64,000 nucleotides of DNA, from assembly GCA_017591395.1 (NCBI GenBank), contig WEDG01004982.1, forward strand, positions 62,001 through 126,000. Direction: 5' to 3'. Positions 63,998 through 64,000 of the stretch are shown here, in pieces. Source of the stretch: Schistocephalus solidus (lineage: Eukaryota > Platyhelminthes > Cestoda > Diphyllobothriidea > Diphyllobothriidae). Within the stretch, counting starts at the first letter, position 1. Each line of letters starts with the position of its first letter. The position numbers and the translations under genes were made by a program. Below the pieces are notes generated by a model. It was given only the letters and a program-made list of their open reading frames with translations. It did not search any database and was not told the DNA's origin.

Positions 63998-64000
63998 CTA

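Noticed and set aside
1..64000. Bacterial-type features such as operons, ribosome binding sites, CRISPR arrays or phage genes
   Set aside because: None seen. Spliced genes and LINE/PLE content show a eukaryotic nuclear genome; no direct-repeat array with regular spacers was found.

Overview
The window is eukaryotic and almost certainly from a flatworm, most likely a diphyllobothriid-type tapeworm (Spirometra, Dibothriocephalus or Schistocephalus kind). This rests on one split gene in pieces over about 39 kb, a cluster of 34-40 nt introns (very short introns are known in tapeworm genomes), and many decayed LINEs, Penelope-like elements (PLEs) and tRNA-headed repeats of types I associate with these worms. 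The species is inference; no search was run.

The main host gene is a RAD54B orthologue on the + strand, 14684 to 53367. I rebuilt 20 exons (19 firm or fairly firm, one tentative) that join in phase into about 947 codons. They carry the N-terminal RAD54-type motif, a RAD54B-specific N-terminal domain, both helicase lobes and the C-terminal RAD54B tail. Seven exons lie within 900 bp (17257-18143), separated by introns of 34, 35, 38, 35, 37 and 40 nt. The other introns are 76 nt to 8.6 kb, and many of the long ones hold transposons.

Left flank (1-14680): three CR1/Jockey-like LINE copies in direct orientation (1-4650), an inverted LINE fragment (about 4650-5800), a foldback element (7038-7339), an inverted PLE (about 7380-8710) ending beside telomere-like sequence, a possible small unrecognised gene (about 10.3-11.1 kb) and another decayed LINE (11690-13510, minus) whose 3' end is an inverted copy of window positions 1-735.

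Inside RAD54B introns: PLE fragments (21.1-22.3 kb, 29.96-30.4 kb), a PLE with 232-bp inverted terminal repeats (40.24-43.21 kb) split by a 264-bp GC-rich repeat, an RTE-type LINE end (46.0-46.7 kb), tRNA-headed repeats in both orientations, a two-copy unclassified repeat (32.9 and 49.7 kb) and a tRNA-like gene (43761-43842).

Right flank (53368-64000): an unrecognised minus-strand coding segment (54867-55394), an (AT)n tract at the end of a minus-oriented repeat, a C2H2 zinc-finger fragment that I take to be the tail of a LINE protein (56385-57040), a nested repeat array (57.3-58.8 kb), a tandem tRNA-headed pair (58.75-59.18 kb), and part of a seven-transmembrane receptor gene on the minus strand (62208-63262), which also appears to use a 31-43 nt intron.
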